64,000 bases of DNA from Flavivirga algicola (GCF_012910715.1 NZ_JABBHF010000010.1:149839-213838); one strand, 5' to 3'. Shown: positions 9,781 through 19,041, counted from the first letter of the stretch. Translations and numbers: made by a program. Notes: generated by a model from the sequence alone, not told the origin.

Positions 9781-10482
9781 ATGACTGAATCCCTTATTTT
9801 TATTATACCCATTTTTATGTTTTGTCTATTTGGTGGGATTGTCTTTTTAGTGATCTATTTCAATAAAAAAAATATTATTCTGAGAAAACTGTCCAAATTT
9901 AAGTCCAAACGCATCTCTCAATTTAGAACCAACGAACTTACAAAGGTATCAGGGAAAGTAATGCAAGTACAAGAGCCGTTTGTTATGCCATTTAGTAAAC
10001 GAAAATGTGTTGCTTATATTTTTGAAATAAGGGAAAAAATAAAATCGGGCAAGAATTCTCGATGGAACACATTAGTCAAAAAGGAAGATGTTCAAGATTT
10101 TTTTATAGAGAAAGATGGCGAATTGGTTATGGTAAAACCCTCTCAGGAAACCAGTAACTATAGTAGTTATATGGTTAGGGATAAGCAGGTTTCTTCGGGT
10201 ACGTTTAATGATCCTACACCTGAGTTTTTGAAGCTTTTGGATGCGTTCGGAATTGAAAGCGAAAATTGGTTTGGGTTTAATAAAACCTTGGAATATACTG
10301 AAAGGATTATAGAAATTGGCGAAATAATAACCGTTGGTGGTATTGCAAAGTGGAAAACATTAAAAGAGCCTATTGGAGGGTATACCTATTCTAAAATTGC
10401 AGCATTGGAAAGTACTGTGAATCAAAAAATAATCATTACAGATCATCCCAAGGCAATACAGCCAGTGAAAAGAAGGCTTTAG
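9781..10482 (+). CDS. Membrane-anchored protein with GIDE-like domain
   Basis: The 233-residue protein starts with one transmembrane helix (residues 5-28). Its body contains TKVSGKVMQVQEPFVMPFSKRKC followed by VAYIFEIREK. This resembles the GIDE/BAM domain of eukaryotic MULAN-like membrane proteins, which also occurs in bacterial proteins. No RING finger is present. The domain should face the cytoplasm. It ends 1 bp before the convergent CBS gene at 10484. Function is unknown, and the family link rests only on the pattern around the SGKV and KRKCVAY segments. Confidence 0.6.
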   Translation: MTESLIFIIPIFMFCLFGGIVFLVIYFNKKNIILRKLSKFKSKRISQFRTNELTKVSGKVMQVQEPFVMPFSKRKCVAYIFEIREKIKSGKNSRWNTLVKKEDVQDFFIEKDGELVMVKPSQETSNYSSYMVRDKQVSSGTFNDPTPEFLKLLDAFGIESENWFGFNKTLEYTERIIEIGEIITVGGIAKWKTLKEPIGGYTYSKIAALESTVNQKIIITDHPKAIQPVKRRL

Positions 10483-10483
10483 T

Positions 10484-10957
10484 TTATTTCCAATTTTGCC
10501 CTTTTAACTTTAGGGCCGCTTTAAGAATGTCTTTCTGACTTATCTGCCCCACAAGTTTTCCGTTTTCAACAATAGGGAAACGTCTTCGCTTGGAGTTAAG
10601 AAACTTATTGGCAGCATCAAAAATATTCATATTACCATCAATGGTCTCAACATCTTTAACCATGTGTTTTTCAACAGTAGCATTATCCATGGGCATATTG
10701 TAATATCTACTTTCACTTATTTGTTTAATACAATCACCTTCAGAGATAACACCTATTAATTCATTCTTTTCATTTATTACGGGCGCACCTGAAATTCTAT
10801 GTTTTATTATAGCATCAATAACTTGCTCAATTCTTTGATTAGATTTAAACGTAATCAGATTTGTAGTCATATAGTCACTAACCTTAATTGGGGTATTGGG
10901 CGTGTCCTTTTTTGTCTTTTTTCGCGAGGCTAGAAAACTTTTTATTCCCATGGTCAT
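10484..10957 (-). CDS. CBS-pair domain protein
   Basis: The 157-residue protein is a tandem pair of CBS motifs. The first (VSDYMTTNLITF, RISGAPVINEKNELIGVIS) covers about residues 27-85 and the second (KHMVKDVETI, RRRFPIVENGKLVGQIS) about 95-150. CBS pairs bind adenosine nucleotides and act as energy sensors. No enzymatic domain is attached, so a partner protein is expected. A second ATG lies two codons downstream and could be the true start. Confidence 0.88.
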   Translation of the reverse strand: MTMGIKSFLASRKKTKKDTPNTPIKVSDYMTTNLITFKSNQRIEQVIDAIIKHRISGAPVINEKNELIGVISEGDCIKQISESRYYNMPMDNATVEKHMVKDVETIDGNMNIFDAANKFLNSKRRRFPIVENGKLVGQISQKDILKAALKLKGQNWK

Positions 10958-11166
10958 TAATTTTAAGTAATCTTAAATATAGTCATTTTTTTTAAATTTT
11001 CCTATAAATGCATTTTTTCGCTAAAAAGAGATTTGAATTAATAATAAATGGTATGTGGTTTCCCAAAAGAAGACCGTATGATCCAAATAAAAATAATTAG
11101 CATTCTTTTAAGAGTTTAAATGTTAATTTTTTATAGTTTTAGCACGTTAAAATAAATATTAGAGGA

Positions 11167-11880
11167 ATGAAAAGATTATTTGGATTGATTTTATTAGTAA
11201 GTGGCTTTATGCTAAACGCTCAAAGTAACTCAGAATTAATAAAACATTATGAAGCTTATTATAAGCAAATGAAGGCACAAGGAGATGTTCAAGGGATAAT
11301 AAATGGGATGACACATTTAAATTTGTTAGCACCATCCCAGGCAAGAAAAGACACTTTAGCTTATTTATACATGACCGAAGGTAAATACATGCAAGCACTT
11401 AACACCATAGGCATAGAAAAAAGTGCTACCGATTCTGATATCGCCATTGAAGTTAAGGCATTGTCTTTAAAATCGGTTAAACAGCCTGAATTAGCCATTG
11501 GGTTTTTTGAGGAAATGTTTAAAAGAAAACCAAATGCCCCAATTGCCTACGAATTGGCAGAACTTAATTTGCAAACTAAAAAACTGGCGGAAGCAGAAAA
11601 GCATATTGCTTATGGTATCGCAAATTCGAAAGACGATATGAAGAAAGCTTATTACGAGACTCAAACACCATATGAAGTATCTTTAAAAGCGGCCTTTATG
11701 TATTTAAAGGCATTGGTTGTTTACAATAAGGATACGAAAGCAAATATTGATGCAGCTGTCGATGTTTTGGATGAAACTTTAAAAACAGCACCCAACTTTA
11801 ATTTAATTCAATTAACAAAAACGGAATTGTTAAGACAAAAACAGGCTCTGCAAGCACAAGCGTCACAACCAAAAAATTAA
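11167..11880 (+). CDS. Secreted TPR-like hypothetical protein
   Basis: The 237-residue protein starts with a signal peptide (MKRLFGLILLVSGFMLNAQ) and is then almost entirely helical. It has tetratricopeptide-like pairs such as YLYMTEGKYMQALNTIG and YELAELNLQTKKLAEAEKHI. It is probably periplasmic and probably a protein-interaction scaffold. It ends in a Gln/Ala-rich tail. It is followed at once by the bidirectional terminator at 11896-11940. Function is unknown. Confidence 0.8.
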   Translation: MKRLFGLILLVSGFMLNAQSNSELIKHYEAYYKQMKAQGDVQGIINGMTHLNLLAPSQARKDTLAYLYMTEGKYMQALNTIGIEKSATDSDIAIEVKALSLKSVKQPELAIGFFEEMFKRKPNAPIAYELAELNLQTKKLAEAEKHIAYGIANSKDDMKKAYYETQTPYEVSLKAAFMYLKALVVYNKDTKANIDAAVDVLDETLKTAPNFNLIQLTKTELLRQKQALQAQASQPKN

Positions 11881-11895
11881 TTAAAAAATTAATTG

Positions 11896-11940
11896 AAAAA
11901 AGGGCCTAAAAAGCGAATGCACTTTTTAGACCCTTTTTTT
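11896..11940. terminator. Bidirectional intrinsic terminator
   Basis: A 12-bp stem (11902-11913 with 11922-11933, one mismatch) has an 8-nt loop, with A-tract before and T-tract after. It lies between convergent genes ending at 11880 and 11942, so it can end transcription in both directions. Confidence 0.85.
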
Positions 11941-11941
11941 A

Positions 11942-12463
11942 TTATTCTGGCTTTTCAATTTTTCGTGTATCGAATTCTATTTTCTTATTTATTTGTAAAT
12001 TAAAACTAGAAAAGGCTACTAAAAAATCCTTAATGGTCGCTATAAGTTCTTTTTTGCTTGTAGTAGATAAATTTGATAAACTCTCTAGTTTGCGAAGTTT
12101 GGTTTCCAACGCTGTAATTCTAGAAGAAATAGAAGGTGCCTTTAATTCTTTAGGAATGCTTTTTTTTAAACCTTTTAACAGAGCGGTTATGGTTTCTTCA
12201 TTATCATTAAAAAAACTTAAATCCCCTTTTTTAATAGTTGTTATAGCTTCTTGTAATTGTTGGTATTCTGCCCAGTTTTCTGTAATCCCTTCGGCTTTTG
12301 AGTCTATAAAAAACTCGATATAGTCAATTTTTGAAATATCTTTTTCCGTTATTTCATTGTTTTCAATGTCCGCTTTATTAGTTGCTACGTTGCTTTCTTG
12401 TTCTTTTTTACAAGAAAGAAATAGTATTAGCAGGCTTAAAATACTTAAGGTTTTAATACGCAT
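11942..12463 (-). CDS. Small lipoprotein, unknown function
   Basis: The 173-residue protein has the lipoprotein signal MRIKTLSILSLLILFLSC with lipobox LFLSC, followed by KKEQESN. The mature part is charged and helical, with a predicted coiled region near ISSRITALETKLRKLES. It is probably anchored facing the periplasm, since no acidic export signal follows the cysteine. No family is recognised. Confidence 0.8.
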   Translation of the reverse strand: MRIKTLSILSLLILFLSCKKEQESNVATNKADIENNEITEKDISKIDYIEFFIDSKAEGITENWAEYQQLQEAITTIKKGDLSFFNDNEETITALLKGLKKSIPKELKAPSISSRITALETKLRKLESLSNLSTTSKKELIATIKDFLVAFSSFNLQINKKIEFDTRKIEKPE

Positions 12464-12631
12464 AGTGCTTCATTTAAAATGATACCGTACAAAGATATAG
12501 TAATAGTTTATCTTCTGTTTAAGAATTAGAAATCAAATTACTAATTTCTTATACGATATTAATTTGTGTAAAATGAGTTGTTTTGCTCAGATAAAAAATC
12601 CGATGCCATTTTAAAACAACCTAATTAATTG

Positions 12632-12639
12632 TATATTTG
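12632..12639 (+). promoter_or_regulatory. Bacteroidota -7 promoter element
   Basis: TATATTTG fits the Bacteroidota -7 consensus TAnnTTTG and lies 26 bp before the HupE/UreJ start codon. Confidence 0.55.
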
Positions 12640-12665
12640 AACGGTTCCCTAATCTTAAAATTATT

Positions 12666-13256
12666 ATGTTTCAAAATTTTTGGTTTAACGTAGAGTATGG
12701 TATCAATCATGTATTAGATATCAACGCATACGATCATGTTTTATTTCTTATAGTCTTAACAGTTTCCTATGTGTTTAAAGATTGGAAACGTGTGTTGCTA
12801 TTGGTCTCTATGTTTACTTTGGGGCATACCTTATCACTCGTTTTGGCAGCTTATAATGTGGTTCGTGTGAATGCGCAGATTGTTGAATTTTTAATTCCTA
12901 TTACTATTCTAATTGTTGCGCTGTTTAATGTTTTTACTTCTGGTAAAGGTGCTCAAAGGGAAAAAGTGGGCGTGTTGTTCTTGTCAACACTATTCTTTGG
13001 ATTGATACATGGTTTGGGCTTTGCACGTGAATTTCAGATGCTTTTGGGAGATTCAGATAACAAATTAGCATTATTGTTGGAGTTTGCTTTAGGAATAGAG
13101 CTTGCCCAGATTATCATTGTATTTTTAGTCTTGTTTTTAGGGTATGTGGTACAGACTATTTTTAGATTTTCTAAACGCGATTGGATTATGGTTGTGTCTG
13201 CCATCGTTGTTGGTTTGGTTATTCCCATGATATTGAACAGTGATTTCTTGTCATAA
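12666..13256 (+). CDS. HupE/UreJ-family membrane protein
   Basis: The 196-residue protein has five to six membrane helices. It carries the HupE/UreJ signature: an N-terminal NHVLDINAYDHVLFLIVLT and a later GLIHGLGFAREF, where His and Asp residues are thought to bind metal. Family members are linked to nickel or cobalt uptake or to hydrogenase and urease maturation. No hydrogenase or urease gene is nearby, so a more general role is likely. Confidence 0.88.
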   Translation: MFQNFWFNVEYGINHVLDINAYDHVLFLIVLTVSYVFKDWKRVLLLVSMFTLGHTLSLVLAAYNVVRVNAQIVEFLIPITILIVALFNVFTSGKGAQREKVGVLFLSTLFFGLIHGLGFAREFQMLLGDSDNKLALLLEFALGIELAQIIIVFLVLFLGYVVQTIFRFSKRDWIMVVSAIVVGLVIPMILNSDFLS

Positions 13257-13352
13257 TATAAAATTTTCATAAAACTTTAACGAACTTGCATTGCGATTAA
13301 AATACGAACAGAGTATCTTCGTTGTATTGTTTTGCGTTTGAGATTAAAGCAT

Positions 13353-13381
13353 TTGCGAGCTATTCTTGGTTTTTATTTTTG
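13353..13381 (+). promoter_or_regulatory. Promoter for the dCMP deaminase-protease pair
   Basis: A TTG at 13353 and TATTTTTG at 13374-13381 are separated by 18 bp, matching Bacteroidota -33/-7 spacing. The start codon lies 59 bp downstream. Confidence 0.5.
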
Positions 13382-13440
13382 AAATGGCTTCTAAAAATGT
13401 ATTAATCGTTTAAAAACATGTTATAATTATAAATAGAATA

Positions 13441-13872
13441 ATGCCAGAAAATAAACAGCTTAAGTACGATAAGGCTTATTTAAGAATAGCACAGGAGTGG
13501 GGAAAATTGTCTTATTGCAAACGCAGGCAAGTTGGCGCGATTATTGTGAAAGATAGAATGATTATCTCTGATGGTTATAATGGAACGCCATCGGGGTTTG
13601 AGAATTTTTGTGAAGATGATGAAGGCTACACAAAATGGTATGTGTTACATGCAGAAGCGAATGCTATTTTAAAAGTGGCTGCTTCTACCCAGTCGTGCAA
13701 AGGCGCTACACTGTATATCACAATGTCACCATGTAAAGAATGCAGCAAATTAATCCATCAGGCTGGGATTGTAAAGGTGGTGTATCATGAAGCATATAAA
13801 GATGATTCTGGATTGAAATTCTTGAAAAAAGCAGGTATAGAACTTAAATTAATAGAAGACTTAAAAGCATAA
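13441..13872 (+). CDS. dCMP deaminase family protein
   Basis: The 143-residue enzyme has the zinc-dependent deaminase signature: HAEANAIL (His and catalytic Glu) and PCKECSKLI (two Cys ligands). The segment CKRRQVGAIIVKDRMIISDGYNGTP is typical of dCMP deaminase/ComEB. It should convert dCMP to dUMP in thymidylate supply. Its stop codon overlaps the ATG of the S41 protease by one base (TAATG), so the two are translationally coupled. Confidence 0.93.
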   Translation: MPENKQLKYDKAYLRIAQEWGKLSYCKRRQVGAIIVKDRMIISDGYNGTPSGFENFCEDDEGYTKWYVLHAEANAILKVAASTQSCKGATLYITMSPCKECSKLIHQAGIVKVVYHEAYKDDSGLKFLKKAGIELKLIEDLKA

Positions 13873-15470
13873 TGTCATTTCAAAAAAAATATTTGCCTTT
13901 TATTTTGGGTGTTGCGATAGCGGCAGGCATTTTTATTGGTGGAAAGCTGGATTTTACAGATTCGCCAGATAGATTGTTCTCTACTAATAGTAAAAAAGAT
14001 AAACTCAATAGGCTTATCGACTATATTGATTATGATTATGTTGATGACATAAATACAGACAGTATTGTTGATGTTACGGTTAATGGTATTTTAGAAAATC
14101 TAGATCCGCATTCTGTATACATCCCTAAGGAGGCTATGGAACGTGTTGCGGAAGAGATGAAAGGTGATTTTGTGGGTATTGGAGTTAGCTTTTATCCCTA
14201 CAAAGATACCATAGCGGTTATTAGGGCGATTGAAGGAGGTCCTAGTGCCAAAGCAGGTATAAAAGGAGGTGACCGTATTATTATGGCAGATAACGATACG
14301 CTTTTTGGAGATAGATTGAATGATGGTGAAATGGTTAAAAAACTAAAAGGGCCTATTCATACTAAAGTCAATTTAAAAGTATATAGAAAAGGAGAGCCAG
14401 AACTTTTAAACTTCACAATAAAGCGGGATAATATTCCTATTAAAAGTGTCGATGCCGTTTATATGCTAACCGAAAAATTAGGATATATAAAAATAAACCG
14501 ATTTGCAGAGTCTACTTATAAGGAATTTAAAAAAGGGTTGAATAAGCTTTTAGAATTAGGAGCTACCGAAATTGCATTGGATTTAAGAAATAACCCAGGA
14601 GGTATTTTAGGTATCTCAGAACAAATAGTAGACGAGTTTTTAGAAGATGATAAACTCATCCTATTTACTAAAAATAAGCGCGGAAATATTGAAAAAAGCT
14701 TTGCTACTGGTAAAGGCGATTTTGAAGATGGTCATGTATACGTACTCATAGATGAGAATTCAGCATCTGCAAGTGAGATTGTTGCTGGGGCATTACAAGA
14801 TAATGATAAAGGAACCATAGTAGGGCGTCGTTCTTATGGCAAAGGCTTGGTGCAGCGAGAAATGGACCTAGGAGATGGTAGTGCCGTGCGTTTAACGGTG
14901 TCACGTTATTATACACCAACAGGACGTTCTATTCAGCGGTCATATAAAAATGGTAATAAAGATTACTATGATGAATATTTTGATAGGCTAGATAGTGGAG
15001 AGCTTTTAGATCCCAACAAAATTAAGGTAGCAGATTCATTAAAATTTACAACACCAGCGGGGAAAACGGTGTATGGTGGTGGGGGTATTATTCCAGATGT
15101 ATTTGTCCCTATAGATAATAGTATGCAAAATGAAACGCTAACCTTTTTACAAAGACGCGGATTTATCGGTTATTTTGTATTTGAGGAGCTTGAAAAAGAC
15201 AGGCATCTTTACGATAATATTTCAAGACAAGATTTTATTGATTCGTTTGAGGTGAGTGATGATTTGGTGTTTGCTTTCCAGGACTACTTAAATGTACGTA
15301 CCGATTCTAAAATTACTTTTGTAGCATACCATACTGAGGTGAAACAATATATCAAAGCAACACTAGCAGGTCAGCTTTATGGCAGTGGTGCTTTTGAAGA
15401 AGTTTTCAATCAGCGTGATATCATGATTGATGAGGTTATTAAGTTAAGTGATAGTAAGGCTAAAGACTAA
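13872..15470 (+). CDS. S41-family C-terminal processing peptidase
   Basis: The 532-residue protein has an N-terminal signal anchor (residues 8-25) and a PDZ domain at about 85-175 with GDFVGIGVSFYP and SAKAGIKGGDRII. An S41 protease domain follows at about 190-345. The nucleophilic Ser is in ENSASASEIVAGAL and the general-base Lys in RRSYGKGLVQRE. It should cleave proteins from their C-terminal end in the periplasm. The last 170 residues are a Bacteroidota-type extension. It is co-transcribed with dCMP deaminase, although no functional link is evident. Confidence 0.93.
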   Translation: MSFQKKYLPFILGVAIAAGIFIGGKLDFTDSPDRLFSTNSKKDKLNRLIDYIDYDYVDDINTDSIVDVTVNGILENLDPHSVYIPKEAMERVAEEMKGDFVGIGVSFYPYKDTIAVIRAIEGGPSAKAGIKGGDRIIMADNDTLFGDRLNDGEMVKKLKGPIHTKVNLKVYRKGEPELLNFTIKRDNIPIKSVDAVYMLTEKLGYIKINRFAESTYKEFKKGLNKLLELGATEIALDLRNNPGGILGISEQIVDEFLEDDKLILFTKNKRGNIEKSFATGKGDFEDGHVYVLIDENSASASEIVAGALQDNDKGTIVGRRSYGKGLVQREMDLGDGSAVRLTVSRYYTPTGRSIQRSYKNGNKDYYDEYFDRLDSGELLDPNKIKVADSLKFTTPAGKTVYGGGGIIPDVFVPIDNSMQNETLTFLQRRGFIGYFVFEELEKDRHLYDNISRQDFIDSFEVSDDLVFAFQDYLNVRTDSKITFVAYHTEVKQYIKATLAGQLYGSGAFEEVFNQRDIMIDEVIKLSDSKAKD

Positions 15471-16075
15471 ACTTCAATTTTATCATGCACTTTAGTGTCT
15501 TTTCCATTGTTCCAAAGTGTTAAAATGTCGGTAGCTACATGTGCGCCACTACCAGAAGCTATGGAAAATTGGCTACGCCACCCAGCAAGTGTGCCTGCAA
15601 CGTATAAATTGGCTTCAATCAAATGATCTGTGTTTTTTAACCAAATCCGATTTTTTTCAATCGGGCTCCTTGGATGAGGTTCTATATAATGTTCAAGTCC
15701 TTTAATCGTCATCAAGTTGGTATAGCCAACAGCAATAACAACAGCTTTTGCTGTGTAGGTGTTTTTATTGGTTCTAATTTTTAAAAGGCCTTCAGATTTT
15801 GACAATTCCAAGGTTTTTTCTTTTTCAATCAGTTCGACATGCGGGTATAGTTCCGTTAATTGTTTTTTTCCGCTTTCCAATATTGAAGCTCCAGTAGTTT
15901 CAGGCGTTAAGCCCAGTACATTGTTGAATAAAGCAGTTTGAAGATGGGATGTTTTTTGATGGGCAATAATGCCAATATGTTTGTCTTTGGCAAAAGCTTT
16001 ATTTTTAGCAGAGCCTAAAACTAGGGCGCATGACAAACCCGCAGCACCCCCGCCAATAATTAGAGCATCATACAT
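15467..16075 (-). CDS. Short FAD-dependent oxidoreductase (thioredoxin-reductase-like)
   Basis: The 202-residue protein starts with the FAD-binding Rossmann motif GGGAAGLSCALVLG. It ends with the FAD-contacting segment NLYVAGTLAGWRSQFSIASGSG. The family (thioredoxin reductase, about 310 residues) normally has an inserted NAD(P)H domain, which is absent here, as is a CxxC pair. It may act as a small flavoprotein using another electron source. The start ATG overlaps the stop of the 67-residue membrane gene by one base, and its end overlaps the convergent protease gene by 4 bp. Confidence 0.8.
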   Translation of the reverse strand: MYDALIIGGGAAGLSCALVLGSAKNKAFAKDKHIGIIAHQKTSHLQTALFNNVLGLTPETTGASILESGKKQLTELYPHVELIEKEKTLELSKSEGLLKIRTNKNTYTAKAVVIAVGYTNLMTIKGLEHYIEPHPRSPIEKNRIWLKNTDHLIEANLYVAGTLAGWRSQFSIASGSGAHVATDILTLWNNGKDTKVHDKIEV

Positions 16076-16278
16076 TAGTTGCGTTCTTTGGTTTTTTGTT
16101 CAATACGCTTAGAGACCCTTAGAATAAGCATCATAAGAATAACACAAAGAGATGCTAAAATAGTGATTAAAGCGATTAAGCTATCATCTTTAAAAGGCGC
16201 ACTAAAATTCACTTTTGTAAAATTGAAAATCATTAAACCTAGAGCAATAATGCTAATTATAATAGTTAAATATTTCAT
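16075..16278 (-). CDS. Small two-helix membrane protein
   Basis: A 67-residue protein with two hydrophobic helices (about residues 3-22 and 33-53) and a basic tail (RVSKRIEQKTKERN). No family is recognised. It lies 12 bp after the MarC gene and overlaps the flavoprotein start, so the three form an operon. Confidence 0.7.
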   Translation of the reverse strand: MKYLTIIISIIALGLMIFNFTKVNFSAPFKDDSLIALITILASLCVILMMLILRVSKRIEQKTKERN

Positions 16279-16290
16279 TTGTGATGGTGT

Positions 16291-16878
16291 TTATGTAATT
16301 TCAAATAAGGCTTTTATGTTATGAGCAAATAGTTTAACAGCAATAGCTAATAAGATAACTCCAAATACTTTGCGTATAATATTGATACCGTTTTGTCCAA
16401 TAAGGCGTTCTATTCTAGCAGATGTTTTAAGCACGATAAAAATAATGATAACATTCATTATAACTGCAACAATAATGTTTTCTGTTCTAAATTCAGCTCT
16501 TAGTGATAATAAAGTCGTTAAACTACCAGGGCCCGCAATGAGTGGAAACGCTAAAGGGAATACCGCAGCTGTCATAGAGGTGCTTTCTTCCTGTTTGTAT
16601 AAAGTGATTCCTAAAATCATTTCCAAAGCAATAAAAAATAAAATAAAAGCACCGGCTACAGCAAATGAATTGACATCAATACCAACAAGGTTTAAAATAC
16701 TTTTTCCTAAAAACAAAAACAGAATTAATATAATGCCCGCTATAATGGAGGCTTTTTCGCTTTGTATATGTCCTGCTTTTTTTCTTAAATCGATAATTAT
16801 TGGGATATTCCCGATAATATCTATAACGGCAAATAATACCATAAAGGCCGTAAAAATTTCTTTAAAGTCTAATTGCAT
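16291..16878 (-). CDS. MarC-family integral membrane protein
   Basis: The protein has about 195 residues and six membrane helices. The MarC signature is clear: FKEIFTAFMVLFAVIDIIGNIP, then AGAFILFFIALEMILG and FPLAFPLIAGPGSLTTLLSL. The start at MQLDFKEIF (16878) fits the family better than a longer version nine codons upstream. MarC proteins were once tied to antibiotic resistance, but their substrate is unsettled. It is the first gene of a three-gene leftward operon. Confidence 0.9.
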   Translation of the reverse strand: MQLDFKEIFTAFMVLFAVIDIIGNIPIIIDLRKKAGHIQSEKASIIAGIILILFLFLGKSILNLVGIDVNSFAVAGAFILFFIALEMILGITLYKQEESTSMTAAVFPLAFPLIAGPGSLTTLLSLRAEFRTENIIVAVIMNVIIIFIVLKTSARIERLIGQNGINIIRKVFGVILLAIAVKLFAHNIKALFEIT

Positions 16879-16956
16879 TGCTTTGATTATTAAGTTTGTG
16901 GGCAAAGTTCGGTATTAAATGCCAAACTATTACACAAAATAATTCTAAAGATTGTC

Positions 16957-16964
16957 TATTTTTG
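16957..16964 (+). promoter_or_regulatory. -7 element next to start codon
   Basis: TATTTTTG ends 4 bp before the ATG at 16969. Transcription should therefore start at or very near the A of the ATG, giving a leaderless mRNA. Confidence 0.5.
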
Positions 16965-16968
16965 TCCG

Positions 16969-17541
16969 ATGTTTCAATTAGGAAAAACCATTGTATCCGA
17001 AGAGATCATAGAAAAAGATTTTGTATGTAATCTATCGGCTTGTAAGGGTGCGTGCTGTGTTGATGGTGATGCAGGTGCGCCGTTAGAAGCAGATGAGACT
17101 AAAATACTTGAAAATATTTACCCTAAGGTGAAGCCCTTTTTACGTAAAGAGGGTATTGAAGCTATAGAATCCCAAGGGACGTATGTAACTACTGAAGATG
17201 GAGAACTGGAAACGCCTTTAATTGATGGGGCAGATTGCGCTTACGTTATTTTTAACGAAAAAAAAGTGGCGCTTTGCGGTATAGAAGAAGCGTATAACCA
17301 AGGCCAGATTTCCTGGAAAAAACCAGTGTCTTGCCATTTGTATCCTGTAAGAGTTCAAGATTACAGCGAATTTTCGGCAGTGAATTATCATAAATGGCAA
17401 ATTTGCGATGATGCTTGCTCTTTAGGAAAAGAACTGCAAATCCCCATCTATAAATTTGTAAAAGAAGCCTTAGTTAGAAAGTTTGGAGAAGACTGGTACA
17501 TGGAGTTGGAAAAGGTTGCAAATTCTAAAAAAAACGATTAA
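16969..17541 (+). CDS. DUF3109-family cysteine-rich protein
   Basis: The 190-residue protein has the cluster CNLSACKGACCVDGDAGAPL near the N-terminus and further cysteines in DGADCAYV, KVALCGIE, PVSCHLYP and QICDDACSLG. This is the pattern of DUF3109/YkgJ-type zinc- or iron-binding proteins. It is probably cytoplasmic. The biochemical role is unknown. It has its own promoter and stands alone between the MarC operon and nrdB. Confidence 0.87.
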   Translation: MFQLGKTIVSEEIIEKDFVCNLSACKGACCVDGDAGAPLEADETKILENIYPKVKPFLRKEGIEAIESQGTYVTTEDGELETPLIDGADCAYVIFNEKKVALCGIEEAYNQGQISWKKPVSCHLYPVRVQDYSEFSAVNYHKWQICDDACSLGKELQIPIYKFVKEALVRKFGEDWYMELEKVANSKKND

Positions 17542-17736
17542 AAACTAGTTTGATTTTCTAAAATAGATGCTCCTTTTCTTTACAATTTTTGCAAACTAAA
17601 GAACCCTTGTTTTATAAGGCTTCAGCGAAGGTTGTTGAAATTAAATTACTGATTATCAGGTTATTGTGTTGTTGTAGGGCTTTCCTTTGAAAACCCCCAT
17701 CTGCTAAGTTTTGTTAAAAACTTGTTGACAATGTTT

Positions 17737-17782
17737 ATAACAAAGCCTTTCATTTTCAACTTCTATTTTCAATCTTTGTTAT
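17737..17782. promoter_or_regulatory. Inverted repeat upstream of nrdB
   Basis: ATAACAAAG at 17737-17745 and its exact complement CTTTGTTAT at 17774-17782 lie 54-99 bp upstream of nrdB. This could be an operator or an mRNA hairpin. It does not match a known NrdR box. Confidence 0.3.
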
Positions 17783-17835
17783 TCCCAAATCGAAAGAAAT
17801 TTTCGTCCAATATTTTATAAAAATTTAAAGAAACA

Positions 17836-18816
17836 ATGTCTCAGGCTATAGAACCGATTCTACAAGAAAACAAAGATCGCTTTGTTATTTTTCCAATTCA
17901 ACACCATGATATTTGGGAGTGGTATAAAAAATCGGAGGCAAGCTTTTGGACAGCAGAAGAAATTGATTTACATCAAGATCTTACAGATTGGAGTACAAAA
18001 CTTAATGATGATGAGCGCTATTTTATAAAGCACATTTTGGCATTTTTTGCTGCCAGTGATGGTATTGTAAACGAAAATTTAGCAGAGAACTTTGTAAACG
18101 AAGTACAGTATAGTGAGGCGAAATTCTTTTATGGATTTCAAATTATGATGGAGAATATTCATAGTGAGACCTACTCGCTTTTAATAGATACCTATGTAAA
18201 AGACGAAAAAGAAAAAGACTTGTTATTTAATGCCATTGAGAACTTTCCTGCTATTAAAAAGAAAGCAGACTGGGCTTTAAAATGGATTGAATCTCCAAGT
18301 TTTGCAGAACGTTTAATTGCATTTGCAGCTGTTGAGGGTATTTTCTTTTCAGGGGCATTTTGCTCTATTTTCTGGTTGAAGAAAAGAGGGTTAATGCCAG
18401 GTTTAACATTCTCTAATGAGTTAATATCTCGTGATGAAGGTGTACACTGCGATTTTGCAGTGCACTTACATAATAAACATTTAATAAATAAAGTACCTAA
18501 ATCCCGTATTAAAGAAATATTGGTAGATGCTTTAGATATTGAACGTGAATTTATAACAGAATCTTTACCAGCAAGTTTAATTGGCATGAATGCAGTTTTA
18601 ATGGCACAATATTTAGAGTTTGTGACCGATAGGCTGTTAAATGAATTAGGTTGCGAAAAAGTATATAATACAGCTAACCCATTTGATTTCATGGATATGA
18701 TTTCATTACAAGGAAAAACAAATTTCTTTGAGAAACGTGTATCCGAATATCAAAAAGCAGGAGTCCTTAATAAAGAAGAAGAAAAGGACAAATTTAGCTT
18801 TGATGCCGATTTTTAA
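17836..18816 (+). CDS. nrdB: Class I ribonucleotide reductase, small subunit
   Basis: The 326-residue protein is a ferritin-like R2 subunit. Metal ligands can be placed in [21 protein letters not shown] (with the radical-bearing Tyr after HSE), [10 protein letters not shown] and [11 protein letters not shown]. The subunit generates the tyrosyl radical needed by the large subunit to reduce ribonucleotides. It precedes nrdA, the usual order in Bacteroidota, but a terminator-like palindrome separates the two genes. Confidence 0.96.
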   Translation: MSQAIEPILQENKDRFVIFPIQHHDIWEWYKKSEASFWTAEEIDLHQDLTDWSTKLNDDERYFIKHILAFFAASDGIVNENLAENFVNEVQYSEAKFFYGFQIMMENIHSETYSLLIDTYVKDEKEKDLLFNAIENFPAIKKKADWALKWIESPSFAERLIAFAAVEGIFFSGAFCSIFWLKKRGLMPGLTFSNELISRDEGVHCDFAVHLHNKHLINKVPKSRIKEILVDALDIEREFITESLPASLIGMNAVLMAQYLEFVTDRLLNELGCEKVYNTANPFDFMDMISLQGKTNFFEKRVSEYQKAGVLNKEEEKDKFSFDADF

Positions 18817-18820
18817 TCAA

Positions 18821-18846
18821 GAAGAATTATTAATAATTCTTCTTTT
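18821..18846 (+). terminator. Terminator-like palindrome between nrdB and nrdA
   Basis: A perfect 22-bp palindrome (18821-18842) is followed by a T-tract. A second, smaller hairpin (18849-18864) follows. Transcription from nrdB would be at least partly attenuated before nrdA. Confidence 0.65.
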
Positions 18847-19041
18847 CAAAACTCCAATGGAGTTTCCCTATTTGAAAGAACGATTAGAATGACATTTCCA
18901 TGAAAGTGGAAGATTAATAGCCTTTTATTGAATAACCCAAGCAACTGATTTTTATCTAACTAACCATTAGAACTAAATTTTAGAATAATTGACTAACCAT
19001 TTTTCTGAAGGTGTATCAGAAAACCTAAAAAGTGTAATATT

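Noticed and set aside
17737..17782. NrdR box pair upstream of nrdB
   Set aside because: The inverted repeat does not resemble the known NrdR consensus, and the spacing between arms is too long.
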